A stretch of 64,000 nucleotides of DNA from Verrucomicrobiota bacterium (GCA_023443455.1 JAEZUE010000039.1:1-64000); one strand, 5' to 3'. Numbered from the stretch's first letter, positions 16,807 through 26,665 are shown. Numbers and translations are program-made. The notes: generated by a model from the letters alone, not told the origin.

Positions 16807-17609
16807 TCGGCCACCTCCCGAGCCTGCAGATGTCCCTTCAACGCCCCCATGATCCTCGTGGCATGCTGGGCGAGTTCCGGCGAGTTGATGTCGCGGGGCC
16901 GGGGCAGATCGACGACGAACTGCTCCTGGACGCGCCCCGGATTCGGCGAAAACAGGACCACCCGGTCGCCGAGGCAGGCCGCCTCGCGCACGTTGTGCGT
17001 CACGAAGACGATGGTCTTCTTGCGCTCGAGCCAGATGCGCTGGATGTCGCCGTAGAGCTGCTCGCGCGTGAGCGCGTCGAGCGCGGCGAACGGCTCGTCC
17101 ATGAGCAGCATCTTCGGATTCGGCGCCAAGGCCCGGGCCAGGGCGATGCGCTGCTTCATGCCGCCGGAAAGCTCGTGGATGTTCGCATGCGCGAAACGCT
17201 CGAGCCCGACCAGCCGGAGATAATAGCGCGCGACCTCGCGCCGTTCCGAATCCCGCAACGACGGTTTCAGTTTCAGGCTGAACAACAGGTTTCCCATGAC
17301 ATCGAGCCACGGGAAAAGCGCGTGTTCCTGGAACATCATCATGCGCTCGCGGCTCGGGCCGGTGACGCGTTGCCCGTCGGCGACAATGCGCCCGCCATCG
17401 GGCTTCTCGAGACCGGCGATGATGTTGAGCAACGTCGACTTGCCGCAGCCCGACGGGCCGACGAGGCAGACGAACTCGCCCTCGTTCACCTGCAGCGACA
17501 CCCGGTCGAGCGCATGGACCGAAGTCCGCCCGGAGCGGAACGTCTTGCTCACGTCCTCGATCGCGAGCTTCGCCGGTGCGATCGGCGCCAACTCCTGTTG
17601 GAGAGTCAT
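16803..17609 (-). CDS. ABC transporter ATP-binding protein, SsuB/TauB type
   Basis: A 268-residue ATPase with Walker A GPSGCGKST, Q-loop MMFQEHALFPW, signature LSGGMKQR, Walker B MLLMDEPFAALD and the H-loop VTHNV. It energises the permease encoded directly downstream. It sits between the binding-protein gene (43 bp upstream) and the permease gene (4-bp overlap), the usual order for this family. Confidence 0.95.
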   Translation of the reverse strand: MTLQQELAPIAPAKLAIEDVSKTFRSGRTSVHALDRVSLQVNEGEFVCLVGPSGCGKSTLLNIIAGLEKPDGGRIVADGQRVTGPSRERMMMFQEHALFPWLDVMGNLLFSLKLKPSLRDSERREVARYYLRLVGLERFAHANIHELSGGMKQRIALARALAPNPKMLLMDEPFAALDALTREQLYGDIQRIWLERKKTIVFVTHNVREAACLGDRVVLFSPNPGRVQEQFVVDLPRPRDINSPELAQHATRIMGALKGHLQAREVAE

Positions 17610-17652
17610 GGAAAGGTGGGGTTGGAGAGCTGGGGAAGGGAGCGAGCCCGGC

Positions 17653-18633
17653 CTAGCGGCCGAACATGCGGTCGAGCGGCAGCGACGCCTTCAGCAGGCC
17701 CGCGTCCTGCGCATCCGCCATGAACGACTCGAGCGCGGCCGGCTCGATCTTGTCGGTGAAGAGCAGCCGGCCCCACGCCGCCGCCACGAGTTCGGCCGGC
17801 ATCTCGCGCCGGGTTGTCGCCGAAAGTCCGGCACGCACCTGCTCCTGGGCCTGCGCGGGATGGGCGTTGATCCAGTCGGTCAGCTCGACATGCGCTCCGC
17901 GCAGCTTCGCCGCCAGTTCCGGACGCTCCCGGAGCAGTTTCGCGCTGGCGACGAGCAGCGTCGTGACGGCGTCCTTCTGTTCGAGAAAGATGCGGCCGCC
18001 GCCGTCGAGCACCAGCCGCGACACCCACGGCTCGACCGTCCAGACGCCCCCCAGTTTGCCCGACTTGAACAGACCGAGTTGGTCGGGATTGGGGGTCGGG
18101 ACGATCTGCACATCGCCCCCGGTGAGGGTGACGGCGAGGCCCTGTTTGCGGAACCAGGCGCGCGCGGCGACGTCCTGGGTGTTGCCGAGCTGGGGGGTCG
18201 CGATGCGTTTGCCCCGGAAATCCTCGGCGGTGGTCGCCGTGCTCGAGGCCGGCACGACCAAGGCGGCCCCACCCTGTGCCGAACCGGCGAGCACGCGGAT
18301 CTCCTCGCCCTTGGACTTGATGTAGGCGTTGAGGGCCGGATTCGGCCCCACATAGGTGGCATCGATGGAACCGGCGAACACCGCCTCCATCGCACTCGGG
18401 CCGGCGTTGAAGGCGAACCACTCGACCTTCACCTCCGGGCCCAGGCGCTGCTCGAACCAGCCGTGCCCGTCGCGGGAACTCTGCGCCCCGATCACGCCCT
18501 GCGCATGCGTCACGTTCGGGAAATACCCGATCCGCAACACCGTCGCATCGGCGGCCCGCACCACAGCCGCGCCCGAGACGAGCGCGACAACACCGATCAG
18601 CCACATGGCGACATTTCGGGGCAAGGTTGTCAT
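17653..18633 (-). CDS. ABC transporter substrate-binding protein, SsuA/TauA/NMT1-like
   Basis: A periplasmic binding protein of 326 residues counted from MTTLPRN. A signal peptide is clear (MWLIGVVALVSGAAVVRA). The mature start VLRIGYFPNVTHAQ, then AGSIDATYVGPNPALNAY and GGAALVVPASS, is typical of the NMT1/THI5-like family that binds sulfonates, nitrate or pyrimidines. Mature residues such as GNTQDVAARAW line the family's hinge. It heads the three-gene operon and has a leader of about 300 bp. A slightly earlier ATG at 18657 is possible. Confidence 0.9.
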   Translation of the reverse strand: MTTLPRNVAMWLIGVVALVSGAAVVRAADATVLRIGYFPNVTHAQGVIGAQSSRDGHGWFEQRLGPEVKVEWFAFNAGPSAMEAVFAGSIDATYVGPNPALNAYIKSKGEEIRVLAGSAQGGAALVVPASSTATTAEDFRGKRIATPQLGNTQDVAARAWFRKQGLAVTLTGGDVQIVPTPNPDQLGLFKSGKLGGVWTVEPWVSRLVLDGGGRIFLEQKDAVTTLLVASAKLLRERPELAAKLRGAHVELTDWINAHPAQAQEQVRAGLSATTRREMPAELVAAAWGRLLFTDKIEPAALESFMADAQDAGLLKASLPLDRMFGR

Positions 18634-18944
18634 AACGCGTGCCACGATAGGCACCACGGCTTGGCAGGGAACCCCAAAATGAGGCCGGCGAAAGCCCTAC
18701 CCGAGCACCTATCCGCCTCGCCCGAACCGGATACACCCAAGTACACCGCCTCCCCAGCCGCTCGCCCCGCCCGAAGACCAAGAAATCCGTCGGGTGTAAC
18801 GCATTCATGAAAACCTGTCGGCGAACTGCAACAACCCCGATGCGCCTCAAGTTCCCGCCGCCCCAACCGATGCCGGGCAGCGGTGGAGGAAACGCGCCGC
18901 ACCGGATCTTCCCGTAGTTGAATCATAACTTCAGATACGTTTCG
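18634..18944. other. 311-bp divergent region upstream of the ABC operon and the HDOD gene
   Basis: No gene. Read on the minus strand it forms a long GC-rich leader for the ABC operon. A small stem GTGCC-TATCGT-GGCAC lies at 18637-18654, a few bases before the binding-protein start, and would hide the ribosome entry region. I could not match the leader to a known riboswitch. On the plus strand the AT-richer part at 18912-18944 is the likely promoter region of the HDOD gene. Confidence 0.5.
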
Positions 18945-20147
18945 ATGAACACTTCCGCCGGACACCAACGCCTGCTGCTCGTGGCAGCCGATTCCGCCTC
19001 CATCCAGGGCCTCGCCCGCGACCTCTTCCTGCTGGACGAACAGATCGAAACGGCGTTTCGCGGCTCCCCCGCGGCCGCGCTCGCGCTGCTCGAAGCGGAG
19101 AACTTCGATGCGCTCGCCGTGGATCTCGCGCTGGGCGAAGGCACCACCGAGTTGCTCTCGGCCGTCGCGAAGCGGTTTCCCCGGATCGCCCGTTTCGTGA
19201 TCGCCGACGCGCCCGGCGATGCCGTCTTCGCCCACGCGGCCCATCTCGCGCATTGCCTGCTCCCGCGCCCCTGCGACGCCGGGACGATGTTCGCCTCGTT
19301 GCAGGACACCCTCTCGACACTGCGGCGCCACCGCGATCCCGCCCTCACCACGGCCGTGGCCGGCATCCTCGCCCTGCCCGAATCCCCCGCCATGCGCCGC
19401 GAACTGCTCGGCCTGCTCGCCGACGACGAGATCACGCTGGAGCAGCTGCAGGAAGCGGTGGAGAAGAACCCCGCCATCGCGGCCAAGCTGATGCAGATCG
19501 CCAACTCGGCCTACTTCGGCGCGCGCGGCTCGGTCGACTCGATCGGCGAGGCCGTCTCCATGCTCGGGCTCGACACCGTGCGGGGCATCGTCACCGCCGC
19601 CCATCTCTTCGACGCGATGCCGACCGCCCAGCTCGGCGATTTCCCCCTCGGCGAGCTCTGGAACCACTGCGTCGGCACCGCCGTATCCGTGCGTCGGATC
19701 GCCTGGCATGTCCGCGCGAGTGCGAACGTCAACCGCGCGGCCTTCACCGCGGCGCTCCTGCACGACGTCGGCAAGATCATCATGGCGATCGCCCACGGGG
19801 CGGCCTACGCCGGGCTGCGCCGGCATCCGCAGCATCCCGAACGGCCGCTCTGGCAGGAGGAGGAACGGCTCTTCGGCCACCACCACGGCACGGCCGGCGC
19901 GCTCCTGCTCGAGCTCTGGGGCCTGCCCACTTCCGTGGTCGAGGCCGTCGCCTTGCACCACACGCCGCATCGCCTGGGCGACAACACCGTGACGCCCCTC
20001 GTGCTCGTGCACATCGCCAACGCGCTCGTCAACAGCGAGAACCCGGGCCACGCCGCCGAGGCGACGCTCGACTCGGGTTTCCTGCAGCGCCTGCTCCTGC
20101 CGGCCAAACTCGACCTCTGGCAGCACGCGCTCTCGGCCGAGGATTGA
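18945..20147 (+). CDS. HDOD-domain signalling protein with a degenerate receiver
   Basis: A 400-residue protein. Residues ~8-120 look like a receiver fold (QRLLLVAADSASIQGL, then DALAVDLALGEG) but the conserved Lys is replaced (LLPRPCD) and the acidic pair is weak, so phosphorylation is doubtful. Residues ~135-390 form an HDOD domain (ITLEQLQEAVEKNPAIAAKL, ALLHDVGKIIMAIAHG). HDOD proteins are non-catalytic relatives of HD phosphohydrolases found in signalling systems. The HD here is kept in LLHDVGK. Start ATG 18945; a TTG at 18918 is an alternative. Divergent from the ABC operon. Confidence 0.88.
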   Translation: MNTSAGHQRLLLVAADSASIQGLARDLFLLDEQIETAFRGSPAAALALLEAENFDALAVDLALGEGTTELLSAVAKRFPRIARFVIADAPGDAVFAHAAHLAHCLLPRPCDAGTMFASLQDTLSTLRRHRDPALTTAVAGILALPESPAMRRELLGLLADDEITLEQLQEAVEKNPAIAAKLMQIANSAYFGARGSVDSIGEAVSMLGLDTVRGIVTAAHLFDAMPTAQLGDFPLGELWNHCVGTAVSVRRIAWHVRASANVNRAAFTAALLHDVGKIIMAIAHGAAYAGLRRHPQHPERPLWQEEERLFGHHHGTAGALLLELWGLPTSVVEAVALHHTPHRLGDNTVTPLVLVHIANALVNSENPGHAAEATLDSGFLQRLLLPAKLDLWQHALSAED

Positions 20148-20207
20148 GCAACCCCGCAGCGCGCGAAACGCGTTGACCCGACCGCCACCGCCCGCGGAAC
20201 TCCCACC

Positions 20208-20882
20208 GTGAGCGAAGCCAAGAACCCATCGGACCACCGCACCATCGACTGGGGGCGCACCCGCTATCGCGAGGCGTGGGCGAGACAGGATGAACTCGTG
20301 GCCGCCCGGGCCGCCGGCACCGCACCGGACACCCTCGTATTCACCGAGCATGACCCGGTCTTCACCGTCGGCATGCGCCGCGGCGCCGAACAACACCTCG
20401 TCTGGACTGCGCCCCAACTCGCCCAGCAGGGCATCGAGGTCGTGCCCACCAACCGCGGCGGCGACATCACCTACCACGGCCCGGGGCAGATCGTCGGCTA
20501 CCCGATCGTGAGCCTGGATGCACGGCGCGACCTCCACGCCTATCTTCGCTTCCTCGAACAGGTGCTCATCGACACGGTGGCCCGCCACGGGCTGCTCGCC
20601 GCCCGGCGCGAAGGCAAGACCGGCATCTGGCTGGGCCAACGCAAGATCGCGGCCATCGGCGTGGCGGTGAAGCGCTGGGTCACGCTCCACGGCTTCGCCC
20701 TCAACGTCACGACCAACCTCGCCCACTTCGGCGGCATCGTGCCCTGCGGCATCACCGATGGCACCGTGACCTCGCTGGCGTGCGAACTCGGGACCGGTTG
20801 CCCGCCCCTTGAACAAGTCCGCGCCGACCTCGCCGCGGAGTTCTGGACCGCCTGGCCCCGCTTCCTCGCGGGGCAGGATTGA
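20208..20882 (+). CDS. lipB: Octanoyltransferase LipB
   Basis: A 224-residue enzyme that moves octanoate from acyl carrier protein to lipoyl domains, the first step of lipoate synthesis. The motif RGGDITYHGPGQ at 83-94, the Lys in RKIAAIGVAVKRW (K147) and the nucleophile Cys180 in GGIVPCGITDG are intact. Translation starts at GTG 20208. lipA follows on the same strand after a gap of about 140 bp, a usual pair. Confidence 0.95.
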   Translation: MSEAKNPSDHRTIDWGRTRYREAWARQDELVAARAAGTAPDTLVFTEHDPVFTVGMRRGAEQHLVWTAPQLAQQGIEVVPTNRGGDITYHGPGQIVGYPIVSLDARRDLHAYLRFLEQVLIDTVARHGLLAARREGKTGIWLGQRKIAAIGVAVKRWVTLHGFALNVTTNLAHFGGIVPCGITDGTVTSLACELGTGCPPLEQVRADLAAEFWTAWPRFLAGQD

Positions 20883-21021
20883 CCGGCGCCGGCGATCCGC
20901 CCGCACCCGTTCCAGTCGCCCTGATTCCATGCGGCGTGCGCGGCGCCGATACTCATATCGCCGCCCGACGGGAACATCCGGGTTGAACTTTCCGACGGGA
21001 ACCGGGAACTTCGGCGCCCCG

Positions 21022-21912
<891 letters not shown>

Positions 21913-21990
21913 AACGGGAGCGCGTCGCCCGCCGACGCCCCTTGCCTCGGCACCGACTGCAGGGATGTCACCATCCAACGGGCGTCGGCG

Positions 21991-22308
21991 TCAGTGCAGT
22001 TCGCCGGGTTGGATCTGGCGCACCCGCATGAAGCGCGCCCGCAACTGTTCGTCGAGGGCCGAGCGGGTGGCCGGAGAGACACGAGAAACGAGGCTATCGA
22101 GCGTGGGTTTACGCTTCGTCGGCGCTGCGGGGGCCTTCGGCGCCTCGGGCACGTCGCCGGAAGAACGCATCTCGGCCTCGTCGGCTTCGGAGGGGCCGAT
22201 CGGTTCGCCTTCCTCGACGCGGCCGACCGTCTCGACGGTCACCGCGTCGCCCTCGGCATAGTCGGCCGAATCGCCACCGCCGTCGGCCTCAGCGGCCGGG
22301 CTCAGCTC
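21991..22308 (-). CDS. dnaX: dnaX -1 frame extension (tau-specific C terminus)
   Basis: This open stretch continues from the dnaX slippery tract in the -1 frame for 105 residues and stops at 21991. It begins ELSPAAEADGGG, runs through an acidic, Ala/Pro-rich linker and ends with a basic helical part (PTLDSLVSRVSPATRSALDE, then FMRVRQIQPGELH). As an isolated gene it would need a GTG at 22242 inside the linker with no clear ribosome site, so I read it as the C-terminal part of a frameshifted tau-like product of about 483 residues. Confidence 0.75.
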   Translation of the reverse strand, partial: ELSPAAEADGGGDSADYAEGDAVTVETVGRVEEGEPIGPSEADEAEMRSSGDVPEAPKAPAAPTKRKPTLDSLVSRVSPATRSALDEQLRARFMRVRQIQPGELH

Positions 22309-23444
22309 TTTTTTTTTTCGTCGGCGGGCGAGGCCTCGGCCAACGCGACGATTTCCTTGAGCACGCTGTCGAGCGCGCGCGAGCGGCTGCCCTCGACGGC
22401 CTTGAGCAGGGTGATCTCGAAATTGACCTTTTCGGAGAGACCGAATTTCACCCCGCCCTCGCCTTCATGCAGGGCATCAAGCAGGCGGGTGAACTGCTCG
22501 GTCGTCATCTCCGCGCCGAGCTGGCGGCTCCTACCGTTCTGTTTGATGGCGTCGAGCAGCGCGCGGCGCACGACGGTCTGAAGATCGGTCAAAAGGCGAA
22601 ACAGGTCGCGGCCGCCGGCATCGAACTCGTCGACCATCTCGACGATGCCGCGATGGTCGCCCGCGGCGATGGCGGCAGCGAGCTTGGCGACCTGTTCGGC
22701 ACCGACCAGACCGTACACGTCGAGCACGTCGCCCTCGGAAATCTTCTGGCCGCAGAAGGCGATCATCTGGTCGAAGATCGACTGGGCATCGCGCATGCCG
22801 CCGTCGGCCAAACGAGCGATGCTCGCCAAGGCCTCCGGGGTGACCTCGATCTTCTCGGCCTCGGCGATGCGCTGGAGGCGTTCGGAGATGAGTTCGTCGG
22901 AAATCGGCCGCAGATCGAAACGCTGGCAACGGGAGACGATGGTCGGCAGAACCTTCTGCGCCTCCGTCGTGGCGAAGATGAACTTCACGTGGGACGGCGG
23001 CTCCTCGAGGGTCTTGAGCAGCGCGTTGAACGCGGCCGCGGAAAGCATGTGCACCTCGTCGATGATGTAGACCTTGTAGCGCCCCGAGGCGGGCGCGTAC
23101 TGCACGGTCTCGCGGAGGTCGCGCACCTGATCGACGCCGTTGTTCGAGGCACCGTCGATCTCGATCACGTCGAGGTGCGTACCGGCGGCGATGTCACGGC
23201 AGGCGGCGCATTCGCCGCAGGGCACCGGCGTGGGCCCCTTCTCGCAGTTGAGCGCCTTCGCGAAGATGCGTGCCGTCGAGGTTTTGCCTGTGCCGCGCGG
23301 ACCGACAAACAGGTACGCATGGGCGATGCGCTCGCGATTGATCGCGTTTTTCAGCGTCCGCACGACATGGTCCTGACCGACGACATCGTCGAAGATCTGC
23401 GGGCGCCATTTGCGGGCGATGACTTGATAACCGGAGGCGGACAC
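22302..23444 (-). CDS. dnaX: DNA polymerase III subunit gamma/tau (in-frame short form)
   Basis: The clamp-loader ATPase, 380 residues in the zero frame. Walker A is GPRGTGKTSTA, the zinc module CxxxxxxxxCxxC lies at NCEKGPTPVPCGECAAC, Walker B is YIIDEVHML, and the SRC motif reads IVSRCQRFDLRP; then come the lid and collar domains. The frame stops after DEKKKS, right at the end of the collar, the length of an E. coli gamma subunit. The likely start is GTG 23444 (VSASGYQVIARKWRPQ); no ATG fits. The A10-G tract at the 3' end should give a longer form. Confidence 0.95.
   Translation of the reverse strand: MSASGYQVIARKWRPQIFDDVVGQDHVVRTLKNAINRERIAHAYLFVGPRGTGKTSTARIFAKALNCEKGPTPVPCGECAACRDIAAGTHLDVIEIDGASNNGVDQVRDLRETVQYAPASGRYKVYIIDEVHMLSAAAFNALLKTLEEPPSHVKFIFATTEAQKVLPTIVSRCQRFDLRPISDELISERLQRIAEAEKIEVTPEALASIARLADGGMRDAQSIFDQMIAFCGQKISEGDVLDVYGLVGAEQVAKLAAAIAAGDHRGIVEMVDEFDAGGRDLFRLLTDLQTVVRRALLDAIKQNGRSRQLGAEMTTEQFTRLLDALHEGEGGVKFGLSEKVNFEITLLKAVEGSRSRALDSVLKEIVALAEASPADEKKKS
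22308..22318 (-). promoter_or_regulatory. dnaX: Poly-A slippery site in dnaX
   Basis: The coding strand reads GAC GAA AAA AAA AAG AGC TGA, a run of ten A then G. A single -1 slip gives AAA GAG CTG and opens the downstream frame. E. coli dnaX uses A AAA AAG; Thermus uses a run of nine A with transcriptional slippage. A short GGCC-GCTGA-GGCC stem follows about 12 bases later. I see no strong Shine-Dalgarno-like stimulator directly upstream. Confidence 0.8.
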
Positions 23445-23457
23445 GGGGATGGCGGAC

Positions 23458-23497
23458 AAAAGAAACCGCCCTGCAGCCAAGGCAAGAGGGCGGTTCG
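23458..23497 (-). terminator. Terminator after the P-II gene
   Basis: On the minus strand AACCGCCCT - 14-base loop - AGGGCGGTT followed by TCTTTTGT. It lies between the P-II gene and dnaX, so dnaX should have its own promoter or depend on readthrough. Confidence 0.85.
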
Positions 23498-23519
23498 GAG
23501 GAGGAGGATAAAAAGAGGA

Positions 23520-23858
23520 TCAGACGGCGGTTTCGCCGCGCTCGTCGGTACGGATGCGGATGACATCCTCGAGCGGGGCCACGAAGATCTTGCCATCGCC
23601 GATCTTGCCGGTGCGGGCGGACTTGGAAATCGCGTCGACGACCTTCGAGACGAGATCGTCGCGGACGGCGACCTCGAGTTTCACCTTGGGCAGGAAATCG
23701 ACCGTGTACTCGCTGCCGCGGTAGATTTCGGTGTGCCCCTTCTGGCGACCGAAGCCCTTGACCTCGGTGACGGTCATACCCTCGATACCGATACCGGTGA
23801 GGGCTTCCTTAACTTCCTCGAGTTTAAAGGGCTTGATGATGGCGATGATCAATTTCAT
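23520..23858 (-). CDS. glnB: Nitrogen regulatory protein P-II
   Basis: A 112-residue P-II signal protein that senses 2-oxoglutarate and ATP/ADP and controls nitrogen metabolism. The T-loop carries the uridylylation Tyr51 in YRGSEYTVDFLPK; the C-terminal signature TGKIGDGKIFV is intact. GlnB and GlnK cannot be told apart from sequence alone, and no amtB or glnA is adjacent. Start ATG 23858. About 140 bp separates it from der. Confidence 0.95.
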   Translation of the reverse strand: MKLIIAIIKPFKLEEVKEALTGIGIEGMTVTEVKGFGRQKGHTEIYRGSEYTVDFLPKVKLEVAVRDDLVSKVVDAISKSARTGKIGDGKIFVAPLEDVIRIRTDERGETAV

Positions 23859-23950
23859 GGGACTCGAAAGATGGGCCGGAGGATTAGGCAGCCGAGAAGA
23901 CCGAGCAAGGTTTGTTTGGGGCAATTTTCGACCGTTGGCGAAGGGGGCGG

Positions 23951-23973
23951 CCGGAGCGGCGAATCCGCTCCGG
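23951..23973 (-). terminator. der: Hairpin after der
   Basis: CCGGAGCGG - CGAAT - CCGCTCCGG is a perfect nine-pair stem located 26 bp past the der stop. A T tract is lacking, so it may be a transcript-end stabiliser or a weak terminator. Confidence 0.5.
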
Positions 23974-23998
23974 CGGTCGCGCCCGGGTGGGCCGCGGA

Positions 23999-25408
23999 TC
24001 AGCCCTCGACCCGGGGGAGAAAGGCGGGCCGCGGGCCCTTCTCCTTGCCGACGAGGTCGAAGCAGATCGGGCAACCGTTGAGGCCGAACTCCTCGATGAT
24101 GCCGCTCTCGAGGTAGCGCCGATACGAGTCGGACAACGTCATCGCGGTGTTGCAGAAAATCTTGATACGGTACGGGCGGTTGCCGGTCTGGACGGCGTAG
24201 TAGGCGCGGAAGCGCTTGCCGGCGAAGGCCGGCGGCGGCACGCGGTCGGTCAGGCGCAGCAGCACCTGGTTGAGGCGGCCGGTGGGCAGTTTCCGGTCGA
24301 GCATGGCGTCGATGCGGCGTGCGGTGTCGAGCATGCGCTCCACGGCGAAGCCCTTCAGTGCGGAGATGAAGACCAGCGGCGCGCCCGGGGTGAAGAAGAG
24401 TTCGCGCGAGGCGGCCTCGGCATACTTCGCCCGGTAGTCGCTCTCGCTCTCGTAGCCGCGCAGCGGCGCGGTGCGGAACGCGTCGTGCGCGAGATCCCAC
24501 TTGTTGACCAGGACGACGGTGGGCTTGTTGGCCTTCACGATCTCGGCGCCGATGGCCTTGTCCTGTTTGGTGACGCCGCTGAGGGCATCGAGGACGAGGT
24601 ACACCACGTCGGCCCGGTGGATCGCATCGAGAGAACGGGTACGGGAGAAATAGTCGACCGGGGAGCTGAGCTTGGTGTTGGCCTTGATCCCGGCGGTATC
24701 CATCAATCGGAACGGCCATTTCTCGGCGTTCTCGGTGGTGAACAGGAAATCGAGCTCCACCGCGTCGCGGGTGGTGCCGGGGATGTCGCTCACGATGAGG
24801 CGGTCCTGCGACATCAGGCGGTTGGCCAGGGAGGACTTGCCGACATTGGGCCGGCCGACGAAGACGATCTTGAGGGGATCCTCCTCGGTGCGTTCGACGT
24901 GGTCGGGCGGGGGCGGGCCGAGATGCTCGGAGATGCTGCGGCGCAGCTCGTCCTCGCCGTGGCCGTGTTCGGCCGAGACCCGCACGAACTCCTCGAAGCC
25001 GAGGCGCTTGAACGGCACCACGGGCAACTGCGATTCGGGGTCGTCGCTCTTGTTGAGCACGATCACGACCGGCTTTTTGCTCTTCCGCAGCAGGCGCGCG
25101 ACCTTGTCGTCGAGCGGGTTCCCCTGCTCGCGGGCATCGACGACCATCAGGATCAGGCTCGCGGTCTCGACGGCGAAACGGGCCTGGGCCTCGACCTCGG
25201 GGATGAGCTTGTCGGGGGTGAGTTTGGGATCGAGCCCGAGGCCGCCGGTGTCGAGCAGCATGTAGTCCTTGTCGACGGTGGCCGAGACGATGTCGCGGGT
25301 GATGCCGGCCTCGTCGTGCACGATGGAAACGCGGCGGCGCACGAGCCGGTTGAAAAGGCGGCTCTTACCGACGTTGGGACGACCGACAATGGCGACGATG
25401 CGGGACAT
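23999..25408 (-). CDS. der: Ribosome biogenesis GTPase Der (EngA)
   Basis: A 469-residue double GTPase needed for 50S maturation. The two G domains start with GRPNVGKSRLFNRL (about 9-22) and GRPNVGKSSLANRL (about 188-201), each with its own DxxG and NKxD (NKSD, NKWD), and a KH-like domain ends the protein. The first P-loop has Arg after GKS, where Ser or Thr is usual. Start ATG 25408. Confidence 0.96.
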   Translation of the reverse strand: MSRIVAIVGRPNVGKSRLFNRLVRRRVSIVHDEAGITRDIVSATVDKDYMLLDTGGLGLDPKLTPDKLIPEVEAQARFAVETASLILMVVDAREQGNPLDDKVARLLRKSKKPVVIVLNKSDDPESQLPVVPFKRLGFEEFVRVSAEHGHGEDELRRSISEHLGPPPPDHVERTEEDPLKIVFVGRPNVGKSSLANRLMSQDRLIVSDIPGTTRDAVELDFLFTTENAEKWPFRLMDTAGIKANTKLSSPVDYFSRTRSLDAIHRADVVYLVLDALSGVTKQDKAIGAEIVKANKPTVVLVNKWDLAHDAFRTAPLRGYESESDYRAKYAEAASRELFFTPGAPLVFISALKGFAVERMLDTARRIDAMLDRKLPTGRLNQVLLRLTDRVPPPAFAGKRFRAYYAVQTGNRPYRIKIFCNTAMTLSDSYRRYLESGIIEEFGLNGCPICFDLVGKEKGPRPAFLPRVEG

Positions 25409-25486
25409 GAGGCGGGCACAATCGACAAGCCCGACGCGCCGGGCGAGGAGAATGTTGCCCGGCCTTTCCCGGGGTGGCGCCCCACC

Positions 25487-26665
25487 CTATTTCGCCGCCG
25501 CCAGGTCCTGCACGAAGCGCTCCATGCGGTCGCAGGCCTCGCCGATCTGCTCGTAGCTGGTGGCGAAACAGGCGCGGACATGCCCGGCGCCGTTCGAGCC
25601 GAAAGCGGTGCCCGGCACGACGGCCACGCTGTGCTTCTGCAGAAGCTGCACGGCGAACTCCTTCTCGTTCAAGCCGGTGCCGGCCACATGCGGGAAGGTG
25701 TAGAACGAACCGCGGGGCGAGTGGCAGCGCAGCCCGATCTCGTTGAAGCGGCGCACGATGAAATCGCGACGACGGTGGTATTCCGCCCGCATGCGCAGGA
25801 CTTGGTCCCAACCGCGCAGCAGCGCCTCGGTCGCCGCGTCCTGGCTGACGATCGACGCACACATCATCGAATACTGGTGCACCTTCATCATCGCATCGAT
25901 CAACGCCGCCGGTCCGCAGGCGTAGCCGATGCGCCAGCCGGTCATCGCGAACGCCTTCGAGAAGCCGTGCAGAAAAACGGTGCGGTCGCGCATGCCCGGC
26001 AGGCTCGCGATGCTGATGTGCTCCCCCTCGAAGGTGAGTTCCGAATAGATCTCGTCGCTGATGATCAGCAGATCCTTCTCGACCGCGAACTTGGCGATCG
26101 CCTCGAGCTGAGCGCGGGAGCAGGTGCCGCCGGTCGGATTGCACGGCAGATTGAGCAGGAGCACGCGGCAGCCCGGCTGCCAGGCCGCGGCCAGGGCCTC
26201 GGCGGTGAGCGCGAAGTTGTCCTTCGCGAAGGTCGGCACCGGCACGCCCACGCCATGGGCGAGCGTCGCGCTCGGGTGGTAGCTCACGTAGCAGGGCTGA
26301 TGGTACAGGACCTTGTCGCCGGGATTGAGGAAGGCGCGGCAGGCCAGATCGATCGCCTCGGACACGCCCACGGTCACAAGGATGTCGCTCTCCGGCCGAT
26401 ACTCGATGCCGAAGTGCTTGCCAACATAGCCCGAGATCGCCCGGCGCAGCTCGATGTGGCCGAGGTTCGAGGTGTAGTGCGTGCGGCCGCGCTCGAGCGA
26501 ATAGATGGCCGCCTCGCGGATGTGCCACGGCGTGCGGAAGTCGGGTTCGCCGATGCCCAGCGAGATGACGTCCTTCATCTTCGCCACCAGCTCGAAGAAA
26601 TCACGGATGCCCGACTTGGGCAGGCCGACGACATGTTGGGCAATGAAACGGGCGGGATCGCTCAT
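25487..26665 (-). CDS. PLP-dependent class I/II aminotransferase
   Basis: A 392-residue fold-type I aminotransferase. The PLP Lys lies in HGFSKAFAMTGWRIGY; the substrate Arg is in GHVRACFATSY, and NLPCNPTGGTCSRAQL is the conserved Asn-Pro turn. The family (AspC/AlaA-like) uses alanine, aspartate or aromatic amino acids. It lies 46 bp downstream of an Lrp-type gene, with which it probably forms a regulated unit, and upstream of der (78 bp). Confidence 0.9.
   Translation of the reverse strand: MSDPARFIAQHVVGLPKSGIRDFFELVAKMKDVISLGIGEPDFRTPWHIREAAIYSLERGRTHYTSNLGHIELRRAISGYVGKHFGIEYRPESDILVTVGVSEAIDLACRAFLNPGDKVLYHQPCYVSYHPSATLAHGVGVPVPTFAKDNFALTAEALAAAWQPGCRVLLLNLPCNPTGGTCSRAQLEAIAKFAVEKDLLIISDEIYSELTFEGEHISIASLPGMRDRTVFLHGFSKAFAMTGWRIGYACGPAALIDAMMKVHQYSMMCASIVSQDAATEALLRGWDQVLRMRAEYHRRRDFIVRRFNEIGLRCHSPRGSFYTFPHVAGTGLNEKEFAVQLLQKHSVAVVPGTAFGSNGAGHVRACFATSYEQIGEACDRMERFVQDLAAAK

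Noticed and set aside
18634..18944. SAM, TPP or cobalamin riboswitch
   Set aside because: The conserved boxes of these classes are not visible; only generic hairpins.
21991..22242. A separate 83-residue gene starting with GTG at 22242
   Set aside because: It is in the -1 frame of dnaX and the open frame reaches back without a stop to the A10 tract. No ribosome site precedes the GTG. A tau extension explains it better.
23859..23998. Sigma-54 promoter in front of the P-II gene
   Set aside because: No TGGC-N8-TTGC type -24/-12 pair is found in the 140-bp gap.
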